A stretch of DNA of 64,000 bases from an uncultured Prevotellaceae bacterium (GCA_900318065.1 ONIY01000009.1:1-64000); one strand, 5' to 3'. Counted from the stretch's first letter, positions 8,990-17,476 are shown. The notes: generated by a model from the letters alone, not told the origin. Translations and numbers: made by a program.

Positions 8990-9415
8990 ATGAACACAGT
9001 CATGAAAATGGAGAATAACGACTATATCTACACGCTCGAGATTGCTGTGCGAGACTATGAGCTCGACAGTGAGGGCATTGTCAACAATGCCATCTATCTG
9101 CACTACCTTGAGCTCACTCGGCATGAGTTCTGCCGATGGGCGGGATACTCGTTCAAGGAGATGAGCACCGACGGCATCGTGCCGGTGCTCAACCGCGTGG
9201 AGATTGACTACAAGACGCCGCTGCGCAGTGGCGACGTGATGCTCAGCAGCCTGTGGGTGGAGCGCAAGGGGGTGAGATTTGTCTTCCACCAGGACATCCG
9301 CAACAAGTACACGGGCGAGATGGCTGTGAGTGCTGTGGTGAGTGTGGTAAGTCTGGAGGACGGCAAGCTCTCGCGCAGCGAGAAACTGTTTCACAAGTTT
9401 GAGAAATGGCTATAG
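8990..9415 (+). CDS. Acyl-CoA thioesterase, hotdog fold (4HBT/YbgC-like)
   Basis: A 141-residue hotdog-fold protein of the 4-hydroxybenzoyl-CoA thioesterase type. The active-site segment is YELDSEGIVNNAIYLHYLE, where an Asp followed by a GxVNNxxY turn and a long helix is the family hallmark. It would hydrolyse acyl-CoA or acyl-ACP thioesters in the cytosol; the acyl chain is unknown. Alternative starts are the ATGs at 9002 and 9008; these would leave a longer leader after the -7 box at 8972-8979. The 3' end overlaps dprA by 10 bases, so the two are probably translationally coupled. Confidence 0.85.
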   Translation: MNTVMKMENNDYIYTLEIAVRDYELDSEGIVNNAIYLHYLELTRHEFCRWAGYSFKEMSTDGIVPVLNRVEIDYKTPLRSGDVMLSSLWVERKGVRFVFHQDIRNKYTGEMAVSAVVSVVSLEDGKLSRSEKLFHKFEKWL

Positions 9416-10530
9416 GCAACAGTCCCGACATATTATACCGCATGGCGCTGGCAGGCATCCGAGGCATGGGTGTGGAGCTGGCGCAGCGCTTGCTTGATGT
9501 GATTCCCAGCGAGAAGGATTTCTTCCAGATGAGCGACACCGACCTCATGGCAATCACTGGAAGTCGCAGCAAGGTGTGGGAGCGTGGGCATCGCGACGAG
9601 ATGCTGCGCAAGGCGGAGCGCGAGATGCGCTTCGTGGAAAGGAAAAATATCAGGGTACTGTATTTTACCGACGCCTCTTTCCCTCAGCGACTGCTCAATG
9701 CCAGCGACGCGCCCATATTGCTCTATGTCACGGGCAACTGCGACCTTAATGCCAAGCATGTGGTGAGCATCGTGGGAACGCGACGCAGCACACACTACGG
9801 AGCAGCGTTTTGCGACAAACTGGTGGAAGGTCTGTCACAACTGCTTGAGAATGAACTGGTGGTAGTGAGCGGGCTTGCCTATGGCACCGACATCAACGCC
9901 CACCGTGCCGCGCTCAAGCGTGGTGTTCCCACCGTGGGGGTGCAGGCTTGTGGATTGAACAAGATTTACCCTGCCGAGCATCGCAACGATGCTGCACGCA
10001 TGGTGCAGCAGGGCGGGGCAGTGGTGAGCGACTACACCAGTCAGGATCAGATACACCGTGGCAACTTCCTTGCGCGCAACCGCATCATCGCTGCCCTGAG
10101 CGACTGCACAGTGGTGGTGGAGAGTGCCAACAAGGGTGGGGCACTGGTTACTGCCAACATCGCCGCCAGCTACAGCCGCGACGTGTTTGTAGTTCCCGGC
10201 AGGGTCACCGACGAGTTCTCCAAGGGCTGCAACCGTCTCATCATGAACAATCAGGCTGCGGCAATCACCTGTGCCGAGGACTTGCTCAATGCTATGCGAT
10301 GGGAGTCGAAGATGATTCCCGAGAAAGCCACCGAGATGGAACTGTTCCCGCAACTGACGGCCGAGCAGCAGACGATTGTTGACCTCCTGCGCAAGCATGG
10401 AGACCTGCACATCAACGACCTCGCAGGAATGATGGCCATGCCCATCTACCGCCTCATGTCGGCACTGGTAGAACTCGACACCAAGGGCGTGATCGCCACC
10501 CTGCCAGGCTGCCGATATTCAATGAAATAG
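9406..10530 (+). CDS. dprA: DNA-processing protein DprA
   Basis: A 374-residue DprA/Smf protein that binds incoming single-stranded DNA and loads RecA during transformation or recombination. An N-terminal helix-hairpin-helix region (about 1-75) precedes the Rossmann-like DNA_processg_A domain: VSIVGTRRSTHYG (from about 119), VVSGLAYGTDINAH (about 155) and GNFLARNRIIAALSD (about 218), then GGALVTANIAASYSRDVFVVPG. A winged-helix domain (about 320-374) closes the protein. The full domain set is intact. It shares a transcript with the upstream thioesterase, with 10 bases of overlap. Confidence 0.95.
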   Translation: MAIGNSPDILYRMALAGIRGMGVELAQRLLDVIPSEKDFFQMSDTDLMAITGSRSKVWERGHRDEMLRKAEREMRFVERKNIRVLYFTDASFPQRLLNASDAPILLYVTGNCDLNAKHVVSIVGTRRSTHYGAAFCDKLVEGLSQLLENELVVVSGLAYGTDINAHRAALKRGVPTVGVQACGLNKIYPAEHRNDAARMVQQGGAVVSDYTSQDQIHRGNFLARNRIIAALSDCTVVVESANKGGALVTANIAASYSRDVFVVPGRVTDEFSKGCNRLIMNNQAAAITCAEDLLNAMRWESKMIPEKATEMELFPQLTAEQQTIVDLLRKHGDLHINDLAGMMAMPIYRLMSALVELDTKGVIATLPGCRYSMK

Positions 10531-10568
10531 AAAAAAAGTACAAACTACAAAGTATAAAGTACAAAGAG

Positions 10569-10820
10569 CTAAGAATTCTTGTATAGTTCGTCTTTTAGAA
10601 AGCTATATACATATCCTGAAGATTGAAAGTACAAGCCAGTTTTTGGGTCATTAAGTTTCTCAAACAAGCGTGAAGTGTAGACAGCATCAAAGGCTTCCTG
10701 AATGGAAAGCCCATGCTCTTCCATTAACCAGGATATCATGTCTTTAGTAACAATAGACTCTTGTGCTTGACAATTTAACGAGGAATGTGACAGTAAGGGA
10801 GATAAGTTGAAAAGAAACAA
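10569..10820 (-). pseudogene. Small conserved ORF, probably 5'-truncated
   Basis: The conserved-looking part is ISWLMEEHGLSIQEAFDAV, followed by a Leu/Tyr-rich tail ending KDELYKNS. I recall similar short Bacteroidales proteins but cannot name the family with confidence. The longest frame begins at a TTG at 10820, inside the stem of the korB terminator (10815-10859), and its first about 20 residues look non-coding. The only internal ATG (10739) would leave 56 residues. I think the original 5' end has been lost. If still translated, the product is a small cytosolic protein of unknown role. Confidence 0.45.
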
Positions 10821-10859
10821 GCCGACGGGCTAGGATATCATTACCACATCGGCTTGTTT
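10815..10859 (-). terminator. Terminator after korB
   Basis: An 11-bp perfect stem AAACAAGCCGA/TCGGCTTGTTT (10815-10825 with 10849-10859), with a T-rich run on both strands, about 43 bases beyond the korB stop. Confidence 0.7.
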
Positions 10860-10901
10860 TTCGTTGGGCTTGTGTTACATATGATTGTCAACGCGAAGCG
10901 C

Positions 10902-11915
10902 CTACTTTCTCTCCCAGGTGTCGCCGGCGAGGATCATGTCGCGCAAGTTCTTGAAGTGATGCTTGGCTTGGATTTTGCGCATCTGCACTGTCACGTCGGT
11001 CTCATAGGTTGGAGCATCAACGTCACGAATCACACCCAGCGCAACGGGCAGATTGGTGCCGTCCATCATGGCGAGTTGCTGATGCAGGAAGTTGTCCTGG
11101 CAGTGAGCGTCGTGGATGAGCACGTCGTCGATAGTGTACTCGCCATCATCGAGGCGCACGGCCTTCAGTCCAAATCCCTCTTGCACGAGACCCATGTCGC
11201 GGTTCTTGCCAAAGAGCATCTTCTCGCCATGCACGAGGTGGATGGTGCGGTTGGCGCGTACTGCCTTGTCGGTGATGCGGTTGTGGATGCCGTTGTTGAA
11301 AATCATGCAGTTCTGCAAGATCTCAACCACCGAGCAGCCCTTGTGGCCAGCAGCCTCAATCATAATCTCCTTGTTGATATTCAGCTCAACGTCGATGCCG
11401 CGGGCAAAGAAAGTGCCACGAGCGCCAAAGACCAGTTCGGCAGGAATAAATGGGTCTTCGGTTGTGCCATAAGGCGACGACTTCGAGATGCAGCCACGGT
11501 CGCTGGTGGGGCTGAACTGGCCCTTGGTCAGGCCATAAATCTTGTTGTTGAGCAACAGCAGGTTCAAGTCTACATTGCGACGCACCTCGTGGATGAAGTG
11601 GTTGCCACCAATGGCTAGGCAGTCGCCGTCGCCCGAGATTTGCCACACGGTGAGCTGTGGGTTGGCAACCTTCACGCCTGTAGCGATGGCACCGCCACGG
11701 CCATGGATTGTGTGGAAACCGTAGGTGTTCATGTAATAAGGCAGACGTGAGCTGCAGCCAATACCCGAGACCACAGCAATCATGTGGGGAGGAATGCCTA
11801 GTTCGGCCATTGCCTTGTGAAGCACGTTTAGCACTGCATGGTCGCCACAGCCTGGGCACCAACGCACGGCTATATCATTCTTGTAATCTTTGGGTTCGTA
11901 TGTTTGATTTGTCAT
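10902..11915 (-). CDS. korB: 2-oxoacid:ferredoxin oxidoreductase, beta subunit
   Basis: A 337-residue thiamine-diphosphate subunit of a 2-oxoacid:ferredoxin oxidoreductase. C20 and C23 in WCPGCGDH, C54 in SGIGCSSR and a later Cys in HKGCSVVEI are the expected ligands for one [4Fe-4S] cluster. The TPP/Mg motif runs from G95-D96-G97-D98 to N123-N124 (LLNNKIYGLT). The complex converts a 2-oxoacid, CoA and oxidised ferredoxin to acyl-CoA, CO2 and reduced ferredoxin. The two-subunit layout with a fused gamma-alpha partner fits 2-oxoglutarate or a broad substrate; sequence alone does not settle which. The gene starts 2 bases after the korA stop, and no ferredoxin-type delta subunit is adjacent. Confidence 0.92.
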   Translation of the reverse strand: MTNQTYEPKDYKNDIAVRWCPGCGDHAVLNVLHKAMAELGIPPHMIAVVSGIGCSSRLPYYMNTYGFHTIHGRGGAIATGVKVANPQLTVWQISGDGDCLAIGGNHFIHEVRRNVDLNLLLLNNKIYGLTKGQFSPTSDRGCISKSSPYGTTEDPFIPAELVFGARGTFFARGIDVELNINKEIMIEAAGHKGCSVVEILQNCMIFNNGIHNRITDKAVRANRTIHLVHGEKMLFGKNRDMGLVQEGFGLKAVRLDDGEYTIDDVLIHDAHCQDNFLHQQLAMMDGTNLPVALGVIRDVDAPTYETDVTVQMRKIQAKHHFKNLRDMILAGDTWERK

Positions 11916-11917
11916 GA

Positions 11918-13765
11918 TTATTTGCCCTCCATGATTTTTGTTACACCTTCTTCAATTTCGTTGACAAGGAACGGTTGTCCCTGTGTCTTGTTGACGCGCT
12001 TGATGTTGAGCTCGGGAATCTGGCTCTGCAAGTAGGTCGCAAACTGACCATTGTTCAACTCTGCCACAATCACGGTCTTGTACTTGGTGAGCACTTCGCG
12101 GGTGTTGCGTGGCAGTGGGTTGATGTATTGGAACTGGGCAAAGTCGATTGCCTTGCCGGCCTTGTTAAGGTGCTCATAGGCAGTGAGGATGTGGCCATAG
12201 GTGCCACCCCAGCCAATGAGGATGGTGTCGCTCTTGGCATTCTCGCTCTTGACCTCGAGATTGGGAATGTGGTTGGCAACGTTGGCAATCTTCTGGGCAC
12301 GGGTGTTGACCATGCGCTGGTGGTTCTCGGGACTGTTAGAAATAACGCCGGTGTCGTAGTCACGCTCCAGGCCACCCACGCGGTGCATCTTGCCAGGAAC
12401 GCCAGGGAATGACCAGTAGCGCACGAGCTCGTCGTTGCGGCTATAGGCATGCCAGCTGCCTTCTTTCTCCTCGGGGACGAAGTTGGGGTGTATCTCGGGA
12501 TAGTCGCCAAGTTCGGGAACGCGCCAGGCACTGGACCCGTTGGCGATGAAGGCATCGGTGAGCAGGATCACGGGGGTCATGTGCTCAATGGCGATGCGGG
12601 CAGCCTCAAAGGCCATGTGGAAGCAGTCGGTGGGCGAGGTGGCAGCCAGCACTACGAGTGGGCACTCGCCACTGCGGCCGTAGAGAGCCTGCAGCAGGTC
12701 GGTCTGCTCGGTCTTGGTGGGCATGCCGGTAGAGGGACCACCACGCTGAACATCGATGATCACCAGTGGCAACTCCGACATCACTGCCAGGCCCATTGCC
12801 TCGCTCTTGAGCGAGAGACCAGGACCACTGGTGCTTGTCACTGCCAGACTGCCAGCATAGGCGGCGCCAATGGCTGAGCATATGCCAGCTATCTCGTCCT
12901 CCATCTGGCAGGCTTTCACGCCCAGGTCGCGGCGCTTGGCAAGCTCGTGAAGGATGTCGGTGGCAGGAGTGATAGGGTAGCTGCCCAGGTACAGGGGGCG
13001 TCCACTCTTCTCGCTGGCAAGGATCAGTCCCCAAGCGGTGGCCTTGTTGCCGTTAACGTCAACATAGATGCCAGGGCGCATGTCCTCGGTCTCGATACGG
13101 TATTTCGATACCGATGCGTGGATGTTGTGACCATAGTCATGGCCACCTTGAAGCACCTTGCAGTTGGCGTCATACACTGCTGGCTTGTTGCCAAACTTGT
13201 GCTGGAGGAAGCGGCGGGCGCTCGACAAGGGCATGTTGAACAGCCAGCATATCAGGCCCAGGGCAAACATGTTGCGGCACTTCATCTGCGACTTGAAGTC
13301 CATACCACTGTCTTCGAGGGCGGCTTTCACCATCGATGTCATGGGCACCTCAACGATTTGGGTCTTTAGGCCAATCTCCTTGTAGGGATCACTGGTCTTG
13401 AACTCGGCCTTCTTGAGGTCAATTTCTTTGAACGAGTCGATGTCGACAATCGCCACACCGTTCTTGTTCAAGAACTTGACGTTCTGTTTTAGTGCTGCAG
13501 GGTTCATCGCTACCAGCACGTCACACTCGTCACCAGGAGTGTGCACGCCATGGCCAATGTGTACCTGAAAACCACTCACACCATTAAGCGAGCCTTGGGG
13601 GGCACGCACCTCGGCGGGATAGTCGGGGAAGGTGGAGATAATATCACCCATCTCGGCCGACACACTAGAGAAAATGTTGCCGGCAAGCTGCATTCCGTCG
13701 CCCGAGTCGCCCGAGAAGCGAACTACAATGCTCTGACGGAACTTGACGTTAGTTTTTCCTAACAT
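11918..13765 (-). CDS. korA: 2-oxoacid:ferredoxin oxidoreductase, fused gamma-alpha subunit
   Basis: A 615-residue subunit. Residues about 12-185 are the gamma domain (RFSGDSGDGMQLAGNIF); from about 215 follows the pyrimidine-binding alpha domain (GSYPITPATDILHELAK, ATSTSGPGLSLKSEAMGLA-like motifs) and a transketolase C-terminal-like domain. This gamma-alpha fusion is typical of KorA in Bacteroidetes and many anaerobes. With KorB it makes reduced ferredoxin in the cytosol. It is the first gene of the pair and is preceded by a -7 box (13871-13878) and a leader of about 100 bases that can fold strongly. Confidence 0.92.
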   Translation of the reverse strand: MLGKTNVKFRQSIVVRFSGDSGDGMQLAGNIFSSVSAEMGDIISTFPDYPAEVRAPQGSLNGVSGFQVHIGHGVHTPGDECDVLVAMNPAALKQNVKFLNKNGVAIVDIDSFKEIDLKKAEFKTSDPYKEIGLKTQIVEVPMTSMVKAALEDSGMDFKSQMKCRNMFALGLICWLFNMPLSSARRFLQHKFGNKPAVYDANCKVLQGGHDYGHNIHASVSKYRIETEDMRPGIYVDVNGNKATAWGLILASEKSGRPLYLGSYPITPATDILHELAKRRDLGVKACQMEDEIAGICSAIGAAYAGSLAVTSTSGPGLSLKSEAMGLAVMSELPLVIIDVQRGGPSTGMPTKTEQTDLLQALYGRSGECPLVVLAATSPTDCFHMAFEAARIAIEHMTPVILLTDAFIANGSSAWRVPELGDYPEIHPNFVPEEKEGSWHAYSRNDELVRYWSFPGVPGKMHRVGGLERDYDTGVISNSPENHQRMVNTRAQKIANVANHIPNLEVKSENAKSDTILIGWGGTYGHILTAYEHLNKAGKAIDFAQFQYINPLPRNTREVLTKYKTVIVAELNNGQFATYLQSQIPELNIKRVNKTQGQPFLVNEIEEGVTKIMEGK

Positions 13766-13821
13766 GTTCTTAGTTAGTTCTTAATTTTAGTTATTAGTAT
13801 AAGTTCTTAATTTTTAGTGCG

Positions 13822-13869
13822 ACCCGTCCAACTCGCCACAGAGATTGGCGGCCTCCCCTAAAAACGGGT
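13822..13869 (-). promoter_or_regulatory. Two-tier hairpin in the korA leader
   Basis: An outer stem ACCCGT/ACGGGT (13822-13827 with 13864-13869) encloses an inner stem CGCCA/TGGCG (13834-13838 with 13846-13850). It begins almost at the predicted mRNA 5' end, so it may protect or regulate the transcript. I do not recognise a riboswitch class. Confidence 0.45.
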
Positions 13870-13870
13870 G

Positions 13871-13878
13871 CAAAATTA
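13871..13878 (-). promoter_or_regulatory. -7 box TAATTTTG for korAB
   Basis: The complement of CAAAATTA. The predicted transcript start near 13867 coincides with the outer arm of the leader hairpin. The 230 bases further upstream are AT-rich, and I see no gene there. Confidence 0.55.
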
Positions 13879-14113
13879 CACATAATAAATTAAATAAAAC
13901 CTATTTAGGCGGTTTATTTTCCCACTTTTAAAGACTTTTCAACAATTTAACCCTCATTAAACTCAAATCGGTCATTAGAATGGCTTTAAAGCACAATGCG
14001 GAGTGACTAAAACCCCACTAAAACGAAGCAAATTGACTGAATATATTTGCTATATGATTTCGTTATTTTGTCATTATTATGTGCAAAAAAATAAAAAAAT
14101 ATAATTTTTTCTG

Positions 14114-14135
14114 AGCATTTTTCGATAAAAATGCT
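14114..14135 (+). promoter_or_regulatory. Inverted repeat abutting a -7 box, possible operator
   Basis: Arms AGCATTTTT and AAAAATGCT (9 bp, perfect) around a 4-base centre, ending one base before the -7 box at 14136-14143. The position over the -33 region suggests an operator; it could also be a weak terminator-like hairpin. Confidence 0.4.
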
Positions 14136-14143
14136 TATTTTTG
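14136..14143 (+). promoter_or_regulatory. -7 box TATTTTTG for the BACON-like secreted protein
   Basis: Matches TAnnTTTG and leaves a leader of about 75 bases before the ATG at 14223. Confidence 0.55.
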
Positions 14144-14222
14144 TGGGTGTTTATAGAAAAAAGTGAATTTCATCCTTAAAACAATAGTCACATAATTATA
14201 AAACCAATAAATTAATTGTAAC

Positions 14223-15944
14223 ATGAGAAAAATCTACGCAATTGCAGCTTTCTTGCTGCTTGGTGCCGCAGCAATGCAGGCACAGCCAGTAGCACACCAG
14301 GCAGGTGTGGCTAAGGGAAATGAGTTTAAAGCCGAAATGATGGAGCCCGAGAATGCGGGCGATGCCGTTGTGGCTACCGAGGCCGAGCGTGCCGCGATGA
14401 GTCTCAAGGCAGCACCATCAACCGGCGAGGCCTATTATTATCGTCCCGCTGGCACTTTCTTTGTGGGTACTGCAGCTACTACTACCTATTCGCAGTTTGC
14501 TCCTTACCTTGTTGTAAGTCCCTACAAGACCTATACGTTTAAAGCTCAGGAGGCCGAGAGTTATGCTTGGCGTTTCCAAATAGGCAACAACTGGTATGAA
14601 CTGGCGTCAAGGAACGTGAATGCTAAGTACAACTTCGAGAGCGACAGTGTTCCATCGCTCACCGTGGGAGAGACCGAGTATCACGTGTTTGGTAACAAGA
14701 GTGAAAGTGAGCCCAAGAGCAATTACAGCCGGCTTTATGCAGTGCCACGCCCAGCCGATTACTTTGGTAATGCTAATACGGGACCTTACTATGCCAGCCC
14801 CAAGTACTTTGCCTATCGCGACCGTGACAACACCGGCGGTGGCACAAGATATTTCACTGGCTCTACCATCGGTTACGATGGCGGCACTGGCTACTGGTTT
14901 GGCTTCAACACCAACGGCTGGAACGGAATGGCTACCTATGTAGAGGAGCCTCAGAATCCCTACTTGATTAATGGTGGTGCTATTCGCTACTCTAATCTCG
15001 CATTTGTTGACGCTACAGCCAGCAACAACGTGCCAATCTATATCGACGTTTACGGTGTGACCTCTCACACCGACCAAACCCTCGAACTTGGCGAGAAACT
15101 GGCTACTGCTACCGCCTATCTCACCAACGACAACCCCGCATCAGGAGGATTCCTCTATGAGTTTGACGAGCCGTTGTTGGTAAATCAGGCTATCGCCGTT
15201 GTGGCACGTGGCTATGACAACGAGGCACTCAAGGGCTTCACCCTCTCGGTGGCTCGCGACGGCTGGGACGAGGGACACGGACAGCATGGCTACATGCTTA
15301 AAGTGGGTGAAGATGGCGTTCCCACACAAATTGTGGGCCTTGGCAACTTCTTCTCTAACACCAATCTGGGCGTTACAGCACCCACCATCCTGCTTGATGT
15401 GGAGTTTGCCTTCATGCGCTATTACTACAGCAATACAGTCGACCCCGTTATGGAGTTCACTTCGGCAGGTGAGTGCTTGACCGAGGGCGTGGGCGACTAC
15501 GAGGGCAACCAGCTGCCCATCTGGGCTTCTAAACCTTCAAGCAACTGGACTATCACTGCAGCAGTTCCAACGGGTGATCCCGAGGTTAAGGCCGATGGTG
15601 GCGAGCTCCCCGAGTGGATTAACTGCGAGATTGAGGACGTGATGACCGATGATGCCTACTCCCATCGTTCGGTAATGACTATTAGTGTAGACGAGAACAC
15701 CAGCACTGTGGAGCGCTCGGTAGTGCTCACAATCACTCAGCCAGCTGCCGAGGAGATTACTCTGGGCATTTCGCAGCAAGGAAAGACCACTGCCATCAGT
15801 GTGGTTGATGCCGCCAAGAGTGTGGAGAGCGTGAGCTACTTCAACCTCGCTGGCGTGGAGAGCAGCACTCCTTTCCAGGGTGTGAACATCGAGGTGAAGA
15901 AATACACCGATGGCTCTAAGACCACCAGCAAGGTAGTGCGCTAA
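14223..15944 (+). CDS. Large secreted protein with BACON-like domain and C-terminal sorting-like tail
   Basis: A 573-residue exported protein. MRKIYAIAAFLLLGAAAMQA is a signal peptide. Residues about 70-395 are a Tyr/Gly-rich beta region without recognisable catalytic motifs. Residues about 400-515 resemble a BACON domain: WASKPSSNWTITA, a central WINCEI, then RSVVLTITQPAAEEITLGIS with the usual closing Q and repeated beta strands. The last about 45 residues (SYFNLAGVESSTPFQGVNI to SKVVR) are a sorting-like tail shared with the genes at 60498 and 61528. The protein is probably displayed on or released from the outer membrane and may bind glycans or mucin; that role is inferred. Transcribed alone. 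Confidence 0.65.
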   Translation: MRKIYAIAAFLLLGAAAMQAQPVAHQAGVAKGNEFKAEMMEPENAGDAVVATEAERAAMSLKAAPSTGEAYYYRPAGTFFVGTAATTTYSQFAPYLVVSPYKTYTFKAQEAESYAWRFQIGNNWYELASRNVNAKYNFESDSVPSLTVGETEYHVFGNKSESEPKSNYSRLYAVPRPADYFGNANTGPYYASPKYFAYRDRDNTGGGTRYFTGSTIGYDGGTGYWFGFNTNGWNGMATYVEEPQNPYLINGGAIRYSNLAFVDATASNNVPIYIDVYGVTSHTDQTLELGEKLATATAYLTNDNPASGGFLYEFDEPLLVNQAIAVVARGYDNEALKGFTLSVARDGWDEGHGQHGYMLKVGEDGVPTQIVGLGNFFSNTNLGVTAPTILLDVEFAFMRYYYSNTVDPVMEFTSAGECLTEGVGDYEGNQLPIWASKPSSNWTITAAVPTGDPEVKADGGELPEWINCEIEDVMTDDAYSHRSVMTISVDENTSTVERSVVLTITQPAAEEITLGISQQGKTTAISVVDAAKSVESVSYFNLAGVESSTPFQGVNIEVKKYTDGSKTTSKVVR

Positions 15945-16004
15945 TCACTGCTTGTAAATTAGTTAAGTTTCTATTGTAGCGATGAAAATAGCTGTGTGTC
16001 AATT

Positions 16005-16025
16005 CCCCCTCTAAGATAGAGGGGG
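16005..16025 (+). repeat. C/G hairpin downstream of the BACON-like gene
   Basis: CCCCCTCT and AGAGGGGG (16005-16012 with 16018-16025) around a 5-base loop, without a T-run; possibly an mRNA 3'-end stabiliser. Confidence 0.4.
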
Positions 16026-16087
16026 AGCTTATCGCCTGATGAAATGTTTTGATATACATAATCACTTTAGAAACTTGAGTAAATTAA

Positions 16088-16122
16088 AAAAGCCGCGACC
16101 CGTAGTGGGGCGCGGCTTTTTA
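16088..16122. terminator. Bidirectional terminator between the BACON-like gene and rplI
   Basis: AAAAAGCCGCG and CGCGGCTTTTT (16088-16098 with 16112-16122); A-run and T-run on either side serve both convergent transcripts. Confidence 0.8.
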
Positions 16123-16171
16123 TGTTCATGGAAGTTCTCGTTGAGAGAACTTCTCTCACTCTGTCGTGGAT

Positions 16172-16705
16172 TTACTCGGCAGCGGGTGCTTCCTCGGCAA
16201 CAGGAGCCTCCTCAACAACTGCGGGAGCCTCTTCTGTGGTGGGAGCCTCTTCCTGCTTGGGAGCGTTCTCCGAGATCACCTTAAATGGAATCTCTACAGC
16301 AACTTCCTTGTGAAGTTGAACAGTAGCGGTGTAGTGACCAAGTTCCTTGACATTGGCAACCTTGATGATCTTGCGGTCTACCTCGTGACCAAGCTTTGCC
16401 AGCTCCTCGGCAATCTGGATGCTACCTACCGAACCGTAGATAGTGCCATTGCTGCCGGTCTTGGTGGCGATGGTGAGCTCGATGCCCTTCAGGGTCTCGG
16501 CAACTGCCTCGGCGTCGGCCTTGATCTTGGCAATCTTGTGAGCGCGCTGACGAAGGTTCTCGGCAAGAACTTTTAAAGCTGAAGGAGAAGCCATGATAGC
16601 TTTACCTTTGGGAATGAGATAATTGCGGGCGTAGCCGTTCTTAACTTCAACAACGTCGTCCTTGTATCCAAGGTTTGCAACGTCTTCTTTCAATATAATC
16701 TTCAT
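16172..16705 (-). CDS. rplI: 50S ribosomal protein L9 with acidic tail
   Basis: A 177-residue L9, against the usual about 148. The N-terminal rRNA-binding domain is clear (MKIILKEDVANLGYKDDVVEVKNGYARNYLIPKGKA); the long helix and C-terminal domain follow to about residue 148. The remaining about 28 residues repeat EEAP-like units (EEAPAVVEEAPVAEEAPAAE), an acidic, probably disordered tail. S6 from the same operon has a similar tail. L9 is the last gene of the rpsF-rpsR-rplI operon, which is conserved across bacteria. Confidence 0.96.
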   Translation of the reverse strand: MKIILKEDVANLGYKDDVVEVKNGYARNYLIPKGKAIMASPSALKVLAENLRQRAHKIAKIKADAEAVAETLKGIELTIATKTGSNGTIYGSVGSIQIAEELAKLGHEVDRKIIKVANVKELGHYTATVQLHKEVAVEIPFKVISENAPKQEEAPTTEEAPAVVEEAPVAEEAPAAE

Positions 16706-16729
16706 AGTGTGTTACCTCCAGTTTTAAAA

Positions 16730-16999
16730 TTATTTCATCAAATCGGTTACGTAGGGCAGCAAGGCCAGGTGGCGAGCGCGCTTAACGGCGCGGGCTACGC
16801 GGCGCTGGAACTTCAGCGATGTGCCAGTGATGCGACGAGGAAGGATCTTGCCCTGCTCGTTGAGGAACTTCTTCAAGAACTCGGGGTCCTTGTAGTCGAT
16901 GTACTTAATGCCACTTCTCTTGAAACGGCAATATTTCTTCTTCTTGGTGTCTACCGACAGTGGAGTAAGGTAGCGGATTTCTGATTGAGCTTGTGCCAT
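16730..16999 (-). CDS. rpsR: 30S ribosomal protein S18
   Basis: An 89-residue S18 using the ATG at 16999. The frame is open to 17020, but the upstream ATG would encode MQGGKEI over the sequence GGAGGGAAAG, which is better read as a strong ribosome-binding site for the second ATG. S18 features: [18 protein letters not shown], a conserved basic region, then [17 protein letters not shown] and [13 protein letters not shown]18 pairs with S6 on the platform of the small subunit. It sits between rpsF and rplI in one transcript. Confidence 0.95.
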   Translation of the reverse strand: MAQAQSEIRYLTPLSVDTKKKKYCRFKRSGIKYIDYKDPEFLKKFLNEQGKILPRRITGTSLKFQRRVARAVKRARHLALLPYVTDLMK

Positions 17000-17019
17000 A
17001 ATTTCTTTCCCTCCTTGCA

Positions 17020-17418
17020 TTATTCGTTTGTTACTTCGTTAACTTCGGCTTGAGGTGCCTCGGCAGGTGTCTCTTCTACCTTGGCGGCATTCTTCTTCAA
17101 GCTTCTTCTCTTAAGTGCATACTCGTGAGCGAACTTCTCCTGACGGAAAGTCAAGAAACGAATCACCTTCTCGTCGCGACGATAGGCGGTCTCAAGCTTG
17201 TTCACGATGGTGGGTTCGCCAGCGAACTCAAGGAACGCATAGAAGCCAGTCGACTTCTTCTGGATGGGATAGGCAAGCTTGCGCATGCCCCACAGCTCTT
17301 CATTCTCGATAGTGGCACCATTGTCGGTGAGCACTGCCTTGAATTTTTCTACCGCTTCCTTCATCTGGGGTTCAGACAAAACGGGAGTTAAAATGAAAAC
17401 GGTTTCGTAGTTGTACAT
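17020..17418 (-). CDS. rpsF: 30S ribosomal protein S6 with acidic tail
   Basis: A 132-residue S6, longer than the usual 95-110. It begins [18 protein letters not shown], with the ferredoxin-like fold and the [18 protein letters not shown] strand. The final about 25 residues ([22 protein letters not shown] region) form an acidic Ala/Pro/Glu tail like that of L9 from the same operon. S6 binds S18. First gene of the operon, with a -7 box at 17477-17484 and a short hairpin in the leader that might serve S6:S18 autoregulation. Confidence 0.95.
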   Translation of the reverse strand: MYNYETVFILTPVLSEPQMKEAVEKFKAVLTDNGATIENEELWGMRKLAYPIQKKSTGFYAFLEFAGEPTIVNKLETAYRRDEKVIRFLTFRQEKFAHEYALKRRSLKKNAAKVEETPAEAPQAEVNEVTNE

Positions 17419-17454
17419 AAAACGTTTGTTTTGAATTGATTAATAAAATAAATT

Positions 17455-17472
17455 GCTTTTTGTGCAAAAAGC
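17455..17472 (-). promoter_or_regulatory. Leader hairpin before rpsF
   Basis: GCTTTTT and AAAAAGC form a perfect 7-bp stem with a GCAC loop, starting at the predicted mRNA 5' end and preceded by CACCGC. S6:S18 leaders elsewhere use a CCG-containing structure; assignment here is only a possibility. Confidence 0.35.
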
Positions 17473-17476
17473 GGTG

